Shown in pieces: positions 15,504 through 17,449 of a stretch of 17,449 nucleotides of DNA (position 1 is the stretch's first letter; each line of letters begins with the position of its first letter). The stretch lies in assembly GCA_009602725.1 (NCBI GenBank), contig WELB01000011.1:1141349-1158797 (forward strand). The letters run 5' to 3'. The position numbers and the translations under genes are program-made. The notes under the pieces were generated by a model. That model was not told the DNA's origin. It worked only from the letters and a program-made list of their open reading frames with translations, and searched no databases. Source of the stretch: Spirogloea muscicola (Eukaryota; Streptophyta; Zygnematophyceae; Spirogloeales; Spirogloeaceae).

Positions 15504-17449
<1,946 letters not shown>

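Overview
This window looks like nuclear DNA of a green alga. The genes carry many short exons with GT-AG introns and some GC-AG introns. Exons are GC-rich and introns poorer in GC. TGTAA, the usual chlorophyte poly(A) signal, lies downstream of two genes, and the proteins are plant/algal in type. A trebouxiophyte such as a Chlorella or Coccomyxa relative is my best guess, from general character only. Gene models were built by hand, joining exons by reading phase and by remembered family motifs.

Layout. (1) 276-1992, plus: a complete five-exon gene for a plastid ferredoxin-dependent bilin reductase, closest to PebA. (2) 2405-3334, minus and convergent with it: a complete three-exon LEA-type desiccation protein. 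Its promoter has a TATA box at 3501-3508 and two copies of the CACGTG-type ABRE known from plant LEA genes. (3) 3.8-6.5 kb: repeat-rich DNA with several copies of a short repeat whose core is a GGCTGG...CCAGCC hairpin. (4) 6518-9066, minus: a complete ten-exon RAD51D homologue (337 aa), including one GC-AG intron. (5) 9.1-13.85 kb: a transposon graveyard. It holds more copies of the hairpin repeat, a 281-codon open frame for the C-terminal zinc-knuckle and PD-(D/E)XK-like nuclease part of a retroelement, and a decayed Ty1/copia reverse transcriptase fragment. (6) 14045-15160, plus: the last three exons of a phospholipid scramblase (AIM25-like); its N-terminal exons are not visible next to the transposons. 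(7) 15504-17449, minus: the C-terminal four exons of an NKAP-family spliceosome-associated protein, running off the right edge.

The genes form no evident pathway: tetrapyrrole reduction, desiccation tolerance, recombinational repair, lipid scrambling and RNA processing. The least ordinary material is the hairpin-bearing repeat family and its link to the retroelement tail, the ABRE-bearing LEA promoter, the fossil splice-site duplication in the LEA gene, and the two GC-AG introns. I found no operon-like cluster, CRISPR array, rRNA or tRNA. I cannot claim a wholly new system; the repeat family is the best candidate for something undescribed.
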